Of a stretch of DNA of 64,000 bases, positions 24,252-37,602 are shown piece by piece; the stretch's first letter is position 1; each line of letters opens with the position of its first letter. The DNA comes from Halomonas sp. KG2 (GTDB lineage Bacteria; Pseudomonadota; Gammaproteobacteria; Pseudomonadales; Halomonadaceae): NCBI GenBank assembly GCA_030440445.1, contig CP098528.1, forward strand, positions 4,397,953 to 4,461,952, read 5' to 3'. Below the pieces are notes generated by a model. The model saw only the letters and a program-made list of their open reading frames with translations, was not told the DNA's origin and did no database searches. Position numbers and translations under genes: made by a program.

Positions 24252-25616
24252 TTAGCTTTTTTTAACGGGGCGCGGCCACCCTGCTTTTTCTAGTTGCTTG
24301 CTGCGAGTAACCGCCAATGCATGCTCCGCTACATCTTTGCAAATGGTTGAGCCCGCACCAATAGTCGCTCCCTTACCCACCGTGACGGGGGCCACTAAGG
24401 CGCTGTTGGAACCAATAAAGGCGTTATCACCAATCTCGGTGCGGTGTTTATTTACACCGTCATAATTACACGTAATGGTGCCTGCACCAACATTCACATC
24501 ACGACCTAAATGGGCATCACCAACATAGCTTAAGTGATTGATTTTACTTCCTTCACCAACATCAGCATTCTTGGTTTCAACAAAGTTTCCTACCTTGGCT
24601 TTGACTGCTAGGCGTGTGCCAGGGCGTAGCCGTGCAAAGGGGCCAACTTGGTTCAAACCAGCAGCGACGGTTGTGTCGATCACACTATGGCTGTCGATAA
24701 CGCTTTCAGCGCCAATCGTGCTGTTTTTAATCACACAGTAAGGTCCAACCCGCACCCCTTCACCCAGCTCTACGTCACCTTCAAACACGCAGCCCACGTC
24801 GATAAACACATCATGACCACAGGTGAGCTTACCGCGTATATCAATTCTTTCTGGGTCGGCCAATGCAACGCCTTGGGCCATTAACGTCTCAGCTTGCTGC
24901 AGTTGATAGGCGCGCTCTAAACGAGCCATTTGTGAACGGTTATTCACGCCTTCAACTTCTACTGCACTGGCTGGCTGGGCAGTACACACTTTGATGCCTT
25001 CATTTGCCGCCATCGCAATCACATCAGTCAAGTAGTACTCGCCCTGGGCATTTTCGGCAGAAAGCTGTGGTAGCCACCGTTTAAGCTGAGCACTGGTCAT
25101 CGCCATGATGCCGGTATTGCATTCGGTAATGGCAAGCTGGTCGGCACTGGCATCTTTTTGCTCAATAATAGCCACTGCCTCACCGTCATCATTGCGCACA
25201 ATACGTCCGTAACCAGACGGATCTTCCAACGTAACGGTTAGCAGCCCCATGTGCTGCTCATCAACGTGGCTGAGAAGTTCCATCAGTGATTCACGGCGGA
25301 TCATAGGAACATCACCATACAGAACCAACACGTTCCCATTACCTAATTGAGACTGCGCTTGGGCAACCGCATGGCCAGTACCTTTTTGCTCTTCCTGAAC
25401 CGCAAACGTTACATTGCTCTCTGCTAGCGCTTCGCGTAGTTGGTCAGCACCGTGGCCAATCACGACATGCGTGCGAGTAGGCGTAAGACCATTGGCAGTA
25501 TCTAACACATGTTGCACCATCGATTTGCCTGCCAGCGTATGCAGCACTTTGGGTGTTTGTGAGCGCATACGTGTGCCTTTTCCAGCGGCAAGGATAACGA
25601 CATCAAGGTCTTGCAT
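24252..25616 (-). CDS. glmU: Bifunctional N-acetylglucosamine-1-phosphate uridyltransferase / glucosamine-1-phosphate acetyltransferase
   Basis: A 454-residue enzyme making UDP-GlcNAc for peptidoglycan and lipopolysaccharide. The N-terminal nucleotidyltransferase shows VVILAAGKGTRMRSQTPKVLH, GTGHAV and YGDVPM. From about residue 250 the left-handed beta-helix carries hexapeptide repeats (INHLSYVGDAHLG, VNVGAGTITCNYDG, FIGSNSALVAPV). ATG 25614-25616 has CAGGTGAC just upstream and gives the standard length; a longer frame upstream runs into apbE and is not used. It is probably co-transcribed with apbE, which ends 19 bases before it. Confidence 0.97.
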   Translation of the reverse strand: MQDLDVVILAAGKGTRMRSQTPKVLHTLAGKSMVQHVLDTANGLTPTRTHVVIGHGADQLREALAESNVTFAVQEEQKGTGHAVAQAQSQLGNGNVLVLYGDVPMIRRESLMELLSHVDEQHMGLLTVTLEDPSGYGRIVRNDDGEAVAIIEQKDASADQLAITECNTGIMAMTSAQLKRWLPQLSAENAQGEYYLTDVIAMAANEGIKVCTAQPASAVEVEGVNNRSQMARLERAYQLQQAETLMAQGVALADPERIDIRGKLTCGHDVFIDVGCVFEGDVELGEGVRVGPYCVIKNSTIGAESVIDSHSVIDTTVAAGLNQVGPFARLRPGTRLAVKAKVGNFVETKNADVGEGSKINHLSYVGDAHLGRDVNVGAGTITCNYDGVNKHRTEIGDNAFIGSNSALVAPVTVGKGATIGAGSTICKDVAEHALAVTRSKQLEKAGWPRPVKKS

Positions 25617-25635
25617 TTTAGTCACCTGTAACGGT

Positions 25636-26736
25636 TTAGCGGTTGGCGGCGGGAGCTTCCAAGGCTTCAATGCCCAGTTCATCTATAAGCGCTTCATCGA
25701 AGTATTCCACGAAGGCGGGACTGGCCACGCTTCGCCAATGATCATTCTCTTTCACTAACATCAATACATTGAGGTTATTCTCAATTGCCATCTGCATCCC
25801 TTCTTCGCTACCTGCGACTGAGATAGCCGTGGACCACGCATCGGCCCATGCATTAGAGGGGTGAAAAACCGACACAGACGCTAACTGATGCTTAACCGGC
25901 CGACCGGTGCGAGGATCGATAGTGTGGGAGAAACGCTCACCATCGACTTCAAAATAGTTGCGATAATCCCCCGATGTTGCAACCGACATATTTTCAAGAG
26001 GAATTACATGCTGTGCTTCTGGCACGCCGTTATGTGGTACCTCAATCCCGACACGCCAAGGGCTTTGTTCTTCTAAGTCACGGTATCCACGGGCAATTAA
26101 TTCGCCACCAATATTGACGAGGTAGTTTTCAATCCCCTGTTGATCCAGATATGCCCCAACACGGTCAGTGCCATGCCCCTTAGCCACACCCGACAAATCA
26201 GCAAATACATCGCGGGAGCGTCGCGCCTGCATAAGCTGAGTATCGATTTCAACTGCATCGTAGCCAATTGTGGCCATGCGTTCGCTAAGCTCCGCGTCTG
26301 AAGGCACCTCTTCAGGGCGTGCTTCAGGGCCAAAACTCCATAAATTGACCACATCGCCAACGGTAATATCAAACGCGCCGTTGCTTGCTTCTGATACCGA
26401 GTGGCTAATCGCAAGCACTTCAATTAACTCGTTAGACAGCGGTTGCCATTCATTAAGGGGAGCATCATTAAACACCACAAGCTCGGCGTCATCGCGGTAA
26501 GTCGACATCGCTTGATCAACGTCGTTGAGCTCCGCTAGGAAACCTTCTTCCAATGCATTCGCCTCGCCTTGGGTTAGCGGGTCCGCAATGGTGACTTGAT
26601 AAAACGTCCCAAAAATACCGCCTTCAAAGCGAACAGGGGTATCTAAAGGCCGATCATTCTCTGAACACCCCATTAATGCCCCAGCAGCAATGAGCAGTAA
26701 TCCCGAACATTTTAACCACCGAGAATTAATCTTCAT
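25636..26736 (-). CDS. apbE: FAD:protein FMN transferase, lipoprotein
   Basis: A 366-residue ApbE protein, which attaches FMN covalently to Thr in flavoproteins such as NqrB, NqrC and RnfG on the periplasmic side. A lipoprotein signal ends LMGC (Cys24). Motifs include the N-terminal GTFYQVTI, the central DLSGVAKGHGTDRVGAYL, NIGGELIARG, and SHTIDPRTGRPV with the metal-site Asp. AAGGAA lies 8 bases before the ATG. The client flavoprotein genes are not in the window. It sits between uppP and glmU on the same strand. Confidence 0.93.
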   Translation of the reverse strand: MKINSRWLKCSGLLLIAAGALMGCSENDRPLDTPVRFEGGIFGTFYQVTIADPLTQGEANALEEGFLAELNDVDQAMSTYRDDAELVVFNDAPLNEWQPLSNELIEVLAISHSVSEASNGAFDITVGDVVNLWSFGPEARPEEVPSDAELSERMATIGYDAVEIDTQLMQARRSRDVFADLSGVAKGHGTDRVGAYLDQQGIENYLVNIGGELIARGYRDLEEQSPWRVGIEVPHNGVPEAQHVIPLENMSVATSGDYRNYFEVDGERFSHTIDPRTGRPVKHQLASVSVFHPSNAWADAWSTAISVAGSEEGMQMAIENNLNVLMLVKENDHWRSVASPAFVEYFDEALIDELGIEALEAPAANR

Positions 26737-26798
26737 TTTATTTTTCCTTGAATAAAACGCACTGGGTTAACAATGAAAAACCTCTACCACTGAAACAA

Positions 26799-27599
26799 CT
26801 AGAAGTGGAAAAACCATAGCAACCAAGCCCCAAACAGCACCCGATATACTACAAATGGCTGCATGCCCAGCTTTTTAATCACAACCAGGAAGTAGTGGAT
26901 ACACACATAGGCGCTTATGCCCGAGAGTAAAGTACCTACTAACATGGCCGGTATATCGATAAGCTGAGGGTCTTTCAGTAAGTTGATTGCCTCAAGACCA
27001 CCCGCCAGCACAATGACAGGAATTGACAGTAGAAATGAAAACCGTGCTGCGCCCTCTCGACTCATCCCCACCATTAATGCCGCTGTAATAGTGATGCCTG
27101 AGCGCGAGGTACCTGGAATGAGTGCCAATACTTGAGCGCCGCCGATGATGAGCACATCTTTTAACGTCATCTGGTATTCGCTACGCGTGCCGCGTTTTTT
27201 CCAGTCTGCGTAACCAAGTAGCAGACCAAAAACAATCAAACTGGCACCAATGATCAGCGTAGAGCGCATGTAACCTGAGATCACATCGTGAAGCAAAAAC
27301 CCGATAATACACACTGGCAAGGTGGCAATAACGACCCAAAACGCCAACATGGCATCATCATTAACCGCTTGGCCGCGAAGTGCGGCCAAGCTGCTAGCGA
27401 TCATTCTGCCAATTTCATGCCGAAAATAGATCACCACAGCGCTTAAACTGCCAAGATGCAGCGCCACATCAAAGGCAAGGCCCTGATCTTCCCAGGCAGT
27501 CAAAACAGGTACCAATATAAGGTGAGCCGAACTCGATATAGGTAAAAATTCTGTGAGCCCCTGAACTACCGCTAACACAACTACCTGTAACCAATCCAT
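26799..27599 (-). CDS. uppP: Undecaprenyl-diphosphatase
   Basis: A 266-residue integral membrane enzyme that recycles undecaprenyl diphosphate to the monophosphate carrier for cell-wall synthesis (also called BacA). Motifs are the N-terminal VVQGLTEFLPISSSAHLIL with the catalytic Glu, and the later LIPGTSRSGITITAALMVGMSREGAARFSFLLSIPV. About eight transmembrane helices. It may head a short minus-strand unit with apbE and glmU. Confidence 0.96.
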   Translation of the reverse strand: MDWLQVVVLAVVQGLTEFLPISSSAHLILVPVLTAWEDQGLAFDVALHLGSLSAVVIYFRHEIGRMIASSLAALRGQAVNDDAMLAFWVVIATLPVCIIGFLLHDVISGYMRSTLIIGASLIVFGLLLGYADWKKRGTRSEYQMTLKDVLIIGGAQVLALIPGTSRSGITITAALMVGMSREGAARFSFLLSIPVIVLAGGLEAINLLKDPQLIDIPAMLVGTLLSGISAYVCIHYFLVVIKKLGMQPFVVYRVLFGAWLLWFFHF

Positions 27600-27798
27600 G
27601 GGTTATCCCGTGCTTAACTATTAATGATATTTAGGTGCTTTGTGACATTCATGCGCTCGCAATGGCGCTAAGGATACACATCCCTTAATTCATTGTCCGC
27701 ATCCAGCATACGAGCAAATTCACAAGAAGGTATAGCGCTAAGGCACTGTGCGCTACAATAGACATCTATTGGAAGTATGTGCCCCAGCAAGGTCCCTC

Positions 27799-28992
27799 AT
27801 GACTCAGACCGTAGAATCGCCAGTGGTTCCCAAGCATGAGCTAGATAGCCGAGAAGCCAAGCGTGTTACCTATATTGGCGCCTGGCTGGATGGCTTGTTG
27901 AGCATTGTTAAAGTCGTGGTCGGCTTTTGGGTGGGCTCGGCGGCGCTGATTGCCGATGGTATCCATTCACTCTCAGATCTTGTGACCGACGGTTTTGTGC
28001 TAGCCGCTATTCACTACGGCCGCCAGGAACCCGACGATGATCACCATTATGGTCATGGCCGTATCGAAACCCTAACGACGCTACTGCTGGGTAGCGTACT
28101 GATCTTTGTGGCGGGTGGTATCGCCTGGTCTAGCCTTGATCGTTTGTTTAGTGGTACCGAAGTCAGTGCCCCTGGCATGGTGGCCATTGTCATTACAATC
28201 ATCGCTTTGTTCAGTAAAGAGTGGATTTTTCGCTATACCATGCGCGTTGCTAAACGCGTTAAATCTAAGCTATTAGAAGCAAACGCTTGGCATTCCCGCA
28301 GCGATGCACTCTCCACCGCAGTGGTATTGGTTGCATTAATTGGCGCGCAGTTTGGTTTAGGCTGGCTAGATGCCGTCGCCGCCATCATTGTTGGCTTATT
28401 AGTTGGCAAAGTAGGTTGGGACTTACTTTGGGAGTCAGCCAGAGAATTAGTCGATACCGCACTGCCTGAAAGCGTTCAACGGCAAATGCATGACGTTGCT
28501 CAAAGCGTTCCAGGAGTCGACAGCGTTCATGACTTACGCACCCGCCAGTCTGCAGGTTGGGTCATGGTCGATTTACATGTGGTGGTCGGGCCAAAAATCA
28601 CCGTGTCTGAAGCCCATGAAATCGGCAACGAAGTAAGTCGACGTTTACGGCATGAGTTTCCGTTGCTCACCGATGTGATCTTTCACATTGACCCCGAAGA
28701 TGATGCCGGAGAAGGCGATCCCAGCCGTCTCCCCGGCCTTCCACTGCGGCCCGAAGTAGAAGCAGCGCTGAATGAGCGCTGGTATATGCATCCTGTCTGG
28801 CGCACGTTAACCGAGCTGCAACTCCACTATTTGGACGATAAAGTGTCGGTATCGCTGATTATTGGCGATTCCGTACACCAGCCTCCCCAGTGCTTAGCCA
28901 GCCAACTAAAGGCGCTCGCCAGCGATATTGAGTGGCTGGGCCACGTAGAAGTTATGTTTATTACCCGCGCAGCCAGCAGTGCCATGCGTTAA
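27799..28992 (+). CDS. Cation diffusion facilitator (FieF-like metal exporter)
   Basis: A 397-residue CDF transporter exporting divalent metal (Zn, Fe, Cd or Mn) by proton exchange. Six helices lie at about 25-215. Metal-site motifs are DGIHSLSDLVTD on helix 2 and NAWHSRSDALST on helix 5. The loop HHYGHGRIETL is typical. The cytoplasmic dimerisation domain follows, and the C-terminus is about 90 residues longer than E. coli FieF. I start at ATG 27799 (AAGG upstream) rather than an ATG 17 codons earlier with no such site. It is convergent with mgtE, 11 bases away. Confidence 0.9.
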   Translation: MTQTVESPVVPKHELDSREAKRVTYIGAWLDGLLSIVKVVVGFWVGSAALIADGIHSLSDLVTDGFVLAAIHYGRQEPDDDHHYGHGRIETLTTLLLGSVLIFVAGGIAWSSLDRLFSGTEVSAPGMVAIVITIIALFSKEWIFRYTMRVAKRVKSKLLEANAWHSRSDALSTAVVLVALIGAQFGLGWLDAVAAIIVGLLVGKVGWDLLWESARELVDTALPESVQRQMHDVAQSVPGVDSVHDLRTRQSAGWVMVDLHVVVGPKITVSEAHEIGNEVSRRLRHEFPLLTDVIFHIDPEDDAGEGDPSRLPGLPLRPEVEAALNERWYMHPVWRTLTELQLHYLDDKVSVSLIIGDSVHQPPQCLASQLKALASDIEWLGHVEVMFITRAASSAMR

Positions 28993-29003
28993 ATAAAAAC
29001 AAG

Positions 29004-30386
29004 CTATACGTTTGCTAATATGGCGGTGGCAATGGTGAAGTAAATCAGTACCCCAGAGGCATCAATTAACGTTGTTACCAACGGGGCTGAAGCAGTGGCA
29101 GGGTCGACCTTAAAGCGCTCTAGTACAAACGGTAGGCACATGCCGATCATGCTACCAAACAGAACAATGGTCACCATGCTTAACGCCACGATGATGGCAA
29201 CTGCTTCACCGCCACGAAAAATCCCGATAGGTGCTACTGCAATTGCCATGGTGATGCCCAGTGAGCCAGCGACCAGCAGTTCACGGCCTAGCATCTTACT
29301 CCAGTCTTTCACACCAATATCGCCAGTCGCCATGCCGCGTACCATCAGCGTAGCTGCCTGAGCCCCAGCGTTACCTCCACTACCAATCAGCAACGGCAGG
29401 AAAAAAACCAGCGCAACTTGGGCTGCGATCGTGTCCTCAAAGTAAGCAATGCCAGCGCCTGAAAAAAGATTGGCAAATACCAGCAGTACCAGCCAAGTAA
29501 CACGCTTGCGGTAAAGGCTCCACAGCGGAACACGGCTAACACCATCCTCTAACTGGCCGATAGACATCCCCTTGTGGATATCTTCTGTAGCTTCAGATTC
29601 GGCAACGTCCATGGCGTCATCGTGGGTGACGATGCCGACCATACGGCCATCAGCATCCAACACAGGCAACGCCAGCAGGTCATAGCGAGCCACAATGCGC
29701 GCCACCTCTTCTTGCTCTTCATCGACCGGTGTACTGATAACATCTTTAATCATAATGTCATCAACTAACGCCCCAGGGCGAGCCACCATCAGTTGGCGCA
29801 GCGACATAGTCCCGATTAGCTGGCCACTACTGTCGAGTACATAAAGCTGATACACCGTTTCCGCATCTGGGGCCGTTTGGCGAACCCGCATCATGGCTTG
29901 TGACACCGTCATGCCACTGGCTATGGCAACATAGTCAGAGGTCATGATCGCGCCAGCCGTACCTTCTTCGTAGCTTGCTAAGCGTTTAAGATCTTCTCGC
30001 TCTTGGTGAGCCATACGGCGTAACAGCGCTTCTCGACGGTCCTCATCTAAGAGATTAAATAAATCCGCCCGTTCATCGGAGCCCATCTCCTCAAGAAGCT
30101 TAAGTACCTGGGTATCCGACAGCTTACCGACTACCTCAAGCTGGCTTTCTCCTGGTAAGTAACCCAGGACATTGGCAGCGCGCTCGGCAGACAGAATATC
30201 CAACAGACAGAGTGCCGCAGGCAACTCCTCATCGTCTTCAATCATCTCCTCAAGCACTTCACCGATATCCGCCGAGCGAGTTTCGGCCAAACGCAAAGAT
30301 AGTACTGATTTACTAGGCGCTTCCTTGGCCAGCTCGTCGAGCAGTTCGGTTTTTAATTCCTGCAAGGCTTCATCGTTCAATGACAT
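29004..30386 (-). CDS. mgtE: Magnesium transporter MgtE
   Basis: A 460-residue Mg2+ channel. The N domain of helical repeats (ALCLLDILSAERAANVLGYL, LFNLLDEDRREALLRRM) is followed by two CBS motifs at about 145-270 that sense cytoplasmic Mg2+, then five transmembrane helices from about 295. The pore segment ATASAPLVTTLIDASGVLIYF holds the conserved Asp. ATG 30384-30386 has GGGAG 6 bases upstream; in-frame upstream codons are not needed. Its promoter must lie in the 90 bases between it and the atp terminator. Confidence 0.95.
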   Translation of the reverse strand: MSLNDEALQELKTELLDELAKEAPSKSVLSLRLAETRSADIGEVLEEMIEDDEELPAALCLLDILSAERAANVLGYLPGESQLEVVGKLSDTQVLKLLEEMGSDERADLFNLLDEDRREALLRRMAHQEREDLKRLASYEEGTAGAIMTSDYVAIASGMTVSQAMMRVRQTAPDAETVYQLYVLDSSGQLIGTMSLRQLMVARPGALVDDIMIKDVISTPVDEEQEEVARIVARYDLLALPVLDADGRMVGIVTHDDAMDVAESEATEDIHKGMSIGQLEDGVSRVPLWSLYRKRVTWLVLLVFANLFSGAGIAYFEDTIAAQVALVFFLPLLIGSGGNAGAQAATLMVRGMATGDIGVKDWSKMLGRELLVAGSLGITMAIAVAPIGIFRGGEAVAIIVALSMVTIVLFGSMIGMCLPFVLERFKVDPATASAPLVTTLIDASGVLIYFTIATAILANV

Positions 30387-30477
30387 CGCTATCTCCCTTT
30401 GTGCAGACGCACATTGTGCAGGTGAAGTGTTACAGACGAGCATCCCTATGCTGAATGCGTTTTCTCATAGTACCAGA

Positions 30478-30520
30478 CAAAAAAAACGCTCCTTAAACCC
30501 TTTCGGGTTCAAGGAGCGCT
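30478..30520 (-). terminator. Rho-independent terminator of the atp operon
   Basis: ACGCTCCTT and ACCC (30486-30500) pair with GGGTTCAAGGAGCGCT (30505-30520). On the minus strand the stem is followed by a run of T opposite 30478-30486. It lies 22 bases beyond the atpC stop. Confidence 0.85.
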
Positions 30521-30541
30521 TTATGCACGCTAGCGCGTGTC

Positions 30542-30970
30542 TTAGCCTTTACCCGCCTTTTTGCGCAGCTGCTGAATCGTTCGCAGCTGTGCAACGGCTT
30601 CGGCAAGTTCAGCGGCAGCACGGGTATAATCCAGCTCCGATGACTTTTCATTAAAGGCTTTCAACGCCTGCTGACGCGCTTCTTCAGCAGCGGCCTCGTC
30701 GAGGTCACTAGCACGCGTCGCTGCATCTGCCAGGATCGTAACAGTGGTGGGCTGTACTTCCATAAAGCCACCCGTGACAAAGAAGTGCTCTTCCTTGCCA
30801 CCATCGTGGATCACGCGAACCGGGCCCGGTTGAAGCTCGGTCAGCAGCGGGGTGTGCCCCGGCAAAATGCCGAGGTCACCCATAATCCCTGCAGCTACCA
30901 CCATCTCGACAGTACCTGAGAAGATGGAATCTTCAGCGCTGACGATATTGCAAGTGAAGCTATTCGCCAT
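30542..30970 (-). CDS. atpC: ATP synthase epsilon subunit
   Basis: A 142-residue central-stalk subunit of F1, coupling and inhibitory. The N-terminal beta-sandwich has NIVSAEDSIFSG and GDLGILPGHTPLLT, and the C-terminal helical hairpin runs from about residue 90 (ATRASDLDEAAAEEARQQAL). Last gene of the operon, 24 bases after atpD and just before the terminator. Confidence 0.97.
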   Translation of the reverse strand: MANSFTCNIVSAEDSIFSGTVEMVVAAGIMGDLGILPGHTPLLTELQPGPVRVIHDGGKEEHFFVTGGFMEVQPTTVTILADAATRASDLDEAAAEEARQQALKAFNEKSSELDYTRAAAELAEAVAQLRTIQQLRKKAGKG

Positions 30971-30994
30971 AGCGAATCCCCCTAATGGACGGGA

Positions 30995-32443
<1,449 letters not shown>

Positions 32444-32450
32444 CTAGGCG

Positions 32451-33338
32451 TTATACGGCAGAAGCGCCGCCGACGATCTCAGAAATTTCCTGGGTGATGG
32501 CGGCCTGACGGGCCTTGTTGTATACCATCTCCAGATCGTCGATCAGGTTGCCCGCGTTATCAGTGGCACTCTTCATAGCGATCATTCGGGCGGCCTGTTC
32601 GCACGCACCATTTTCGACTACCGCCTGATACACCTGTGATTCGATGAATCGAACCAACAGGCTGTCTAGCAACGCCTTGGCATCCGGTTCATACAGGTAG
32701 TCCCAGCTTCCGGGACGGGCGTTTTCTTCGTCATGCTTCGCGTCTTCGCCCATATCGGACGACAACGGAAGAAGCTGACGTACGACGGGCCGCTGCGTCA
32801 TGGTGTTAACAAATTCGTTATACACCACAAACAAGCGGTCAATACGTCCTGCGTCGTACGCTTCTAACATGACCTTTATACTACCGATCAGTCCTTCGAC
32901 AGTCGGCGACTCTCCTAATCCGCTCTTGGCAGCAACCAGGTTGCCTCCATAGTTGCGGAAAAAGGCGCCGGCTTTAGAGCCGAGGGCGCAGAAGTCTAGC
33001 TCAGCGTCTTGCTGTTTCCAGACAACGGCATCTTTCACCACTGCCTTAAACAGGTTGACGTTTAAGCCACCACACAGACCGCGGTCAGTAGATACCACAA
33101 TGTAACCAACGCGCTTCACCTCACTCCGCTCGACCATGTAGTCGTGCTTGTATTCGGGGTTTGCGTCAGCAATGTGGCCTACCACATTACGAATCTGCTT
33201 GGCATACGGCTGGCCAGCCTTCATCAGATCTTGTGCTTTACGCATTTTAGATGCAGCCACCATTTCCATGGCGCTGGTAATCTTCTGCGTATTTTTAATG
33301 CTCCCGATCTGGGTGCGTATCTCTTTTGCAGCTGCCAT
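32451..33338 (-). CDS. atpG: ATP synthase gamma subunit
   Basis: A 295-residue rotor-shaft subunit, slightly longer than the usual 286-289. The N-terminal coiled-coil begins [20 protein letters not shown], the middle has [11 protein letters not shown], and the C-terminal coiled-coil has [15 protein letters not shown] and [18 protein letters not shown]. The extra residues lie around 195-212 ([16 protein letters not shown]), an acidic surface insertion. Confidence 0.97.
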   Translation of the reverse strand: MAAAKEIRTQIGSIKNTQKITSAMEMVAASKMRKAQDLMKAGQPYAKQIRNVVGHIADANPEYKHDYMVERSEVKRVGYIVVSTDRGLCGGLNVNLFKAVVKDAVVWKQQDAELDFCALGSKAGAFFRNYGGNLVAAKSGLGESPTVEGLIGSIKVMLEAYDAGRIDRLFVVYNEFVNTMTQRPVVRQLLPLSSDMGEDAKHDEENARPGSWDYLYEPDAKALLDSLLVRFIESQVYQAVVENGACEQAARMIAMKSATDNAGNLIDDLEMVYNKARQAAITQEISEIVGGASAV

Positions 33339-33403
33339 AGCGATCTACCCTTCGTTCGTGGCTCTCAGAAAGCATGCAAGCCCGCCCGCAGGCGGGCCGG
33401 ACA

Positions 33404-34948
33404 TTACCAGCTCTGAGTCGCCTTGAACTTCTCGAGACCTGACTTCAAGCCGTCCTGAATCTCGCCGTTGTAGTCGCCGGTCTGGTTGATCTTATCGAGC
33501 AGATCGTTGTGCTCAGACTTCATGTAATCGTGCAGAGCACGTTCGAAGTCCAACACTTTATCGACGCTCACATCATCCAGGTGACCTTCGTTAGCGGCGT
33601 ACAGAGACAGCGCCATTTCCGCCACTGACATCGGCGAGTACTGCTTTTGCTTCATCAGTTCGGTAACGCGTTGACCATGCTCAAGCTGCTTACGGGTCGC
33701 TTCATCAAGATCAGAAGCAAACTGCGAGAACGCCGCTAGCTCACGGTACTGAGCCAAGGCCAGACGAACACCGCCACCCAGCTTCTTGATAATTTTGGTC
33801 TGCGCAGCACCACCAACACGAGAAACCGATAGACCTGCGTTAATCGCCGGACGAATACCGGAGTTAAACAGGTTGGTTTCCAAGAAAATCTGACCATCGG
33901 TGATCGAGATAACGTTGGTCGGAACGAACGCAGAAACGTCTCCACCTTGGGTTTCGATAATCGGCAGTGCGGTCAAAGAACCGGTTTTGCCTTTTACTTC
34001 ACCGTTAGTAAACTTCTCAACGTAATCAGCATTAACGCGCGCAGCGCGCTCTAGCAGACGTGAGTGGAGATAGAAAACGTCACCAGGATAGGCCTCACGA
34101 CCCGGCGGACGACGCAGCAGTAGTGATACCTGACGGTAAGCCACAGCCTGCTTGGAAAGATCATCATAAACGATCAGTGCGTCTTCACCACGGTCACGGA
34201 AGTACTCACCCATGGTGCAACCAGAATAAGCGGCCAAGAACTGCATCGGTGCCGGATCAGCAGCGCCAGCAGCGACAACAATGGTGTGTTCCAGCGCGCC
34301 GTGTTCTTCTAACTTGCGTACCACGTTAGCAATGGTCGACTGCTTCTGACCAATCGCCACGTAAACACAAGTAACGCCTTTGCCTTTCTGGTTGATGATC
34401 GCATCGATCGCAATGGCAGACTTACCAATCTGACGGTCACCGATGATCAGCTCACGCTGACCACGACCGATTGGCACCATGGCGTCGATGGACTTCAAAC
34501 CTGTTTGGATCGGCTCGTCAACGGACTGACGGGTAATAACGCCAGGCGCTACTTTTTCTACCGCATCAGTCATTTTGGCGTTGATATCGCCTTTGCCGTC
34601 GATGGCATTACCCAACGCATCGACCACACGACCTACCAGCTCAGGGCCTACCGGCACTTCTAGGATACGACCCGTACACTGAGCGGTCATGCCTTCTTGA
34701 AGTTGCAGGTAGTCACCCAAGACAACGGCACCAACGGAGTCACGCTCCAGGTTCAGTACCATGCCAAAAATGCTGTTAGGGAATTCAATCATTTCACCAA
34801 ACATCGCGTCTTCGAGGCCGTGAATTTTCACGATACCGTCGGAAACGCTGACAATGGTGCCCTGATTACGGGCTTCGGATGCGACGTCAAGCTTCTCAAT
34901 TCGCTGCTTGATGATGTCGCTGATCTCGGAAGGATTCAGTTGCTGCAT
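33404..34948 (-). CDS. atpA: ATP synthase alpha subunit
   Basis: A 514-residue non-catalytic nucleotide-binding F1 subunit. The P-loop reads [11 protein letters not shown] where E. coli has GDRQTGKT. The arginine finger region [11 protein letters not shown] is intact, as is the start [20 protein letters not shown]. It follows atpH by 16 bases. Confidence 0.98.
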   Translation of the reverse strand: MQQLNPSEISDIIKQRIEKLDVASEARNQGTIVSVSDGIVKIHGLEDAMFGEMIEFPNSIFGMVLNLERDSVGAVVLGDYLQLQEGMTAQCTGRILEVPVGPELVGRVVDALGNAIDGKGDINAKMTDAVEKVAPGVITRQSVDEPIQTGLKSIDAMVPIGRGQRELIIGDRQIGKSAIAIDAIINQKGKGVTCVYVAIGQKQSTIANVVRKLEEHGALEHTIVVAAGAADPAPMQFLAAYSGCTMGEYFRDRGEDALIVYDDLSKQAVAYRQVSLLLRRPPGREAYPGDVFYLHSRLLERAARVNADYVEKFTNGEVKGKTGSLTALPIIETQGGDVSAFVPTNVISITDGQIFLETNLFNSGIRPAINAGLSVSRVGGAAQTKIIKKLGGGVRLALAQYRELAAFSQFASDLDEATRKQLEHGQRVTELMKQKQYSPMSVAEMALSLYAANEGHLDDVSVDKVLDFERALHDYMKSEHNDLLDKINQTGDYNGEIQDGLKSGLEKFKATQSW

Positions 34949-34964
34949 GCCATGTCCCTCAGAC

Positions 34965-35498
34965 TCAAGCGGTCAGCGCTTCGGAAAGGCGGTTCAATCG
35001 ACCACGTACCGAACCGTCAATAACGGTATCGCCGGCACGTAGGATGACACCACCAATAAGCGTCTTGTCCACTTGAGTAGTAATGGAGATTTCGCGATTC
35101 AGACGTTTCTTAAGCGCGTTCGCTAGCTTGGTCTGCTGTGCGGCAGTCAGCTTATAAGCTGACGTCACCGTCACATCAACACGCTGTTCATGTTCGGCAC
35201 GTAAGTACTCGAACTGTTCAGCAATGAAGGGCAGTGCTAACAAACGACCTTGGTCAGCCAGGGTATCCAAAAACCGCGACAGGTCTTCCTGCTTTTCGGG
35301 CAACATATCCGAAAGCAGCGCTACCTTTTTGTCGTTTTCAAGTTTTGGACTACCCAACAGACGACGTAGATCGCTGTCAGCTACCGCAGCGCTTAAAAAA
35401 CCAAGCGCTTGGGTCCAGCTATCAAGCGCCTTATGATCACGCGCGTATTCAAACGCCGCCTTAGCGTAAGGACGAGCGACGGTAAGTAATTCCGCCAT
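34965..35498 (-). CDS. atpH: ATP synthase delta subunit
   Basis: A 177-residue peripheral-stalk subunit that ties F1 to the b dimer. Starts [19 protein letters not shown] and ends with the conserved [25 protein letters not shown]. It lies 11 bases after atpF, with AGGAGGTGAC directly upstream of the ATG, the strongest ribosome-binding site in the operon. Confidence 0.97.
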   Translation of the reverse strand: MAELLTVARPYAKAAFEYARDHKALDSWTQALGFLSAAVADSDLRRLLGSPKLENDKKVALLSDMLPEKQEDLSRFLDTLADQGRLLALPFIAEQFEYLRAEHEQRVDVTVTSAYKLTAAQQTKLANALKKRLNREISITTQVDKTLIGGVILRAGDTVIDGSVRGRLNRLSEALTA

Positions 35499-35509
35499 GG
35501 GTCACCTCC

Positions 35510-35980
35510 TTACAGTTCAGCAGCAAGCTCATCAAGTAACTTGCGATGTGCTTTCTCGTCGACCGAAGCTTCTAGCACACGCTCGGCACCAATAATGGCA
35601 AGATGAGAAACTTGGGCACGAAGCTCGTCTTTTGCACGATTAACTTCTTGCTCAATTTCAGAACGTGCACTAACCATGAGGCGTTCGCCTTCGGCGCGGG
35701 CCTGTTCGCGTGCTTCTTCAACCATTTGAGCAGAGCGCTTATTGGCTTGCTCGAGGATTTGAGAAGCCTGCTCCTTGCTTTCACGCAGCGTTTGCTCAGC
35801 ACGTTCTTGAGCAAGCTCAAGATCGCGAGTAGCACGGCTGGCTGCGTCTAAGCCATCAGCAATTTTCTTTTGACGCTCGTGAAGCGCGTTGCTGATCGGA
35901 GGCCACACATACTTTATGCAAAACCAGACAAAGATCGCGAAGGCGATCGTCTGCCCGATAAGCGTCATGTTGATATTCAC
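35510..35980 (-). CDS. atpF: ATP synthase b subunit
   Basis: A 156-residue peripheral stalk. One N-terminal membrane helix ([20 protein letters not shown]) is followed by a long, highly charged coiled-coil (residues about 30-140) that dimerises and reaches up to delta. Exactly the length of E. coli AtpF. Starts MNINMTLIG. Confidence 0.97.
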   Translation of the reverse strand: MNINMTLIGQTIAFAIFVWFCIKYVWPPISNALHERQKKIADGLDAASRATRDLELAQERAEQTLRESKEQASQILEQANKRSAQMVEEAREQARAEGERLMVSARSEIEQEVNRAKDELRAQVSHLAIIGAERVLEASVDEKAHRKLLDELAAEL

Positions 35981-36058
35981 AGGGATGTACCTCTGACAAG
36001 TTCGTGGCGACCGGAGTGAAACAAAACCGAGCGGGACTGCCGCCCGGCTAAGCTGTCA

Positions 36059-36304
<246 letters not shown>

Positions 36305-36366
36305 TCAAGTTAAAGGTCAAGGTTGAGGGTTGATGTTAAGGGTTAATCTCTAACAAGCAGCACGTC

Positions 36367-37206
<840 letters not shown>

Positions 37207-37602
37207 TCAATTAGTTGTGCGATTCCCAAGCATTAGCCATGGTGCTAACCAATGCGTCAGAACAATCGCAACATAAGCGCAAAAAAAGAAAGCGGGGTTT
37301 GAGGGGGGCACTACAACAAACACCAATGAAAAAAGTGCCACCGTCAAACCAAACTTGCCTGCTTCGGCGCGAAATAGGTCCATTGCGCGCGGAGCGCGAT
37401 GCCTTGTTCGAAAAATTCCCATTCGCTGTATAAAAAAAATGTGCGGCAACAGCGCCACTAATGCTCCTGTAGCTACCGACAATACGCCTGCCATATGAGC
37501 AACAGGGAAAGCCAATAGCATACCGACTAACGTCATTAGCAGCTGAATTGCTGTCAGCCTGAAGAAGTAAGCTTTTCGCCGTTGGGTCTCAAGTCGCTGC
37601 AT
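37207..37602 (-). CDS. atpI: ATP synthase protein I
   Basis: A 131-residue membrane protein with four helices, first gene of the atp operon. AtpI/UncI assists c-ring assembly and is not part of the final enzyme. Sequence conservation is low as usual, but position, length, hydrophobicity and the motif VATGALVALLPHIFF support the call. Confidence 0.9.
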   Translation of the reverse strand: MQRLETQRRKAYFFRLTAIQLLMTLVGMLLAFPVAHMAGVLSVATGALVALLPHIFFIQRMGIFRTRHRAPRAMDLFRAEAGKFGLTVALFSLVFVVVPPSNPAFFFCAYVAIVLTHWLAPWLMLGNRTTN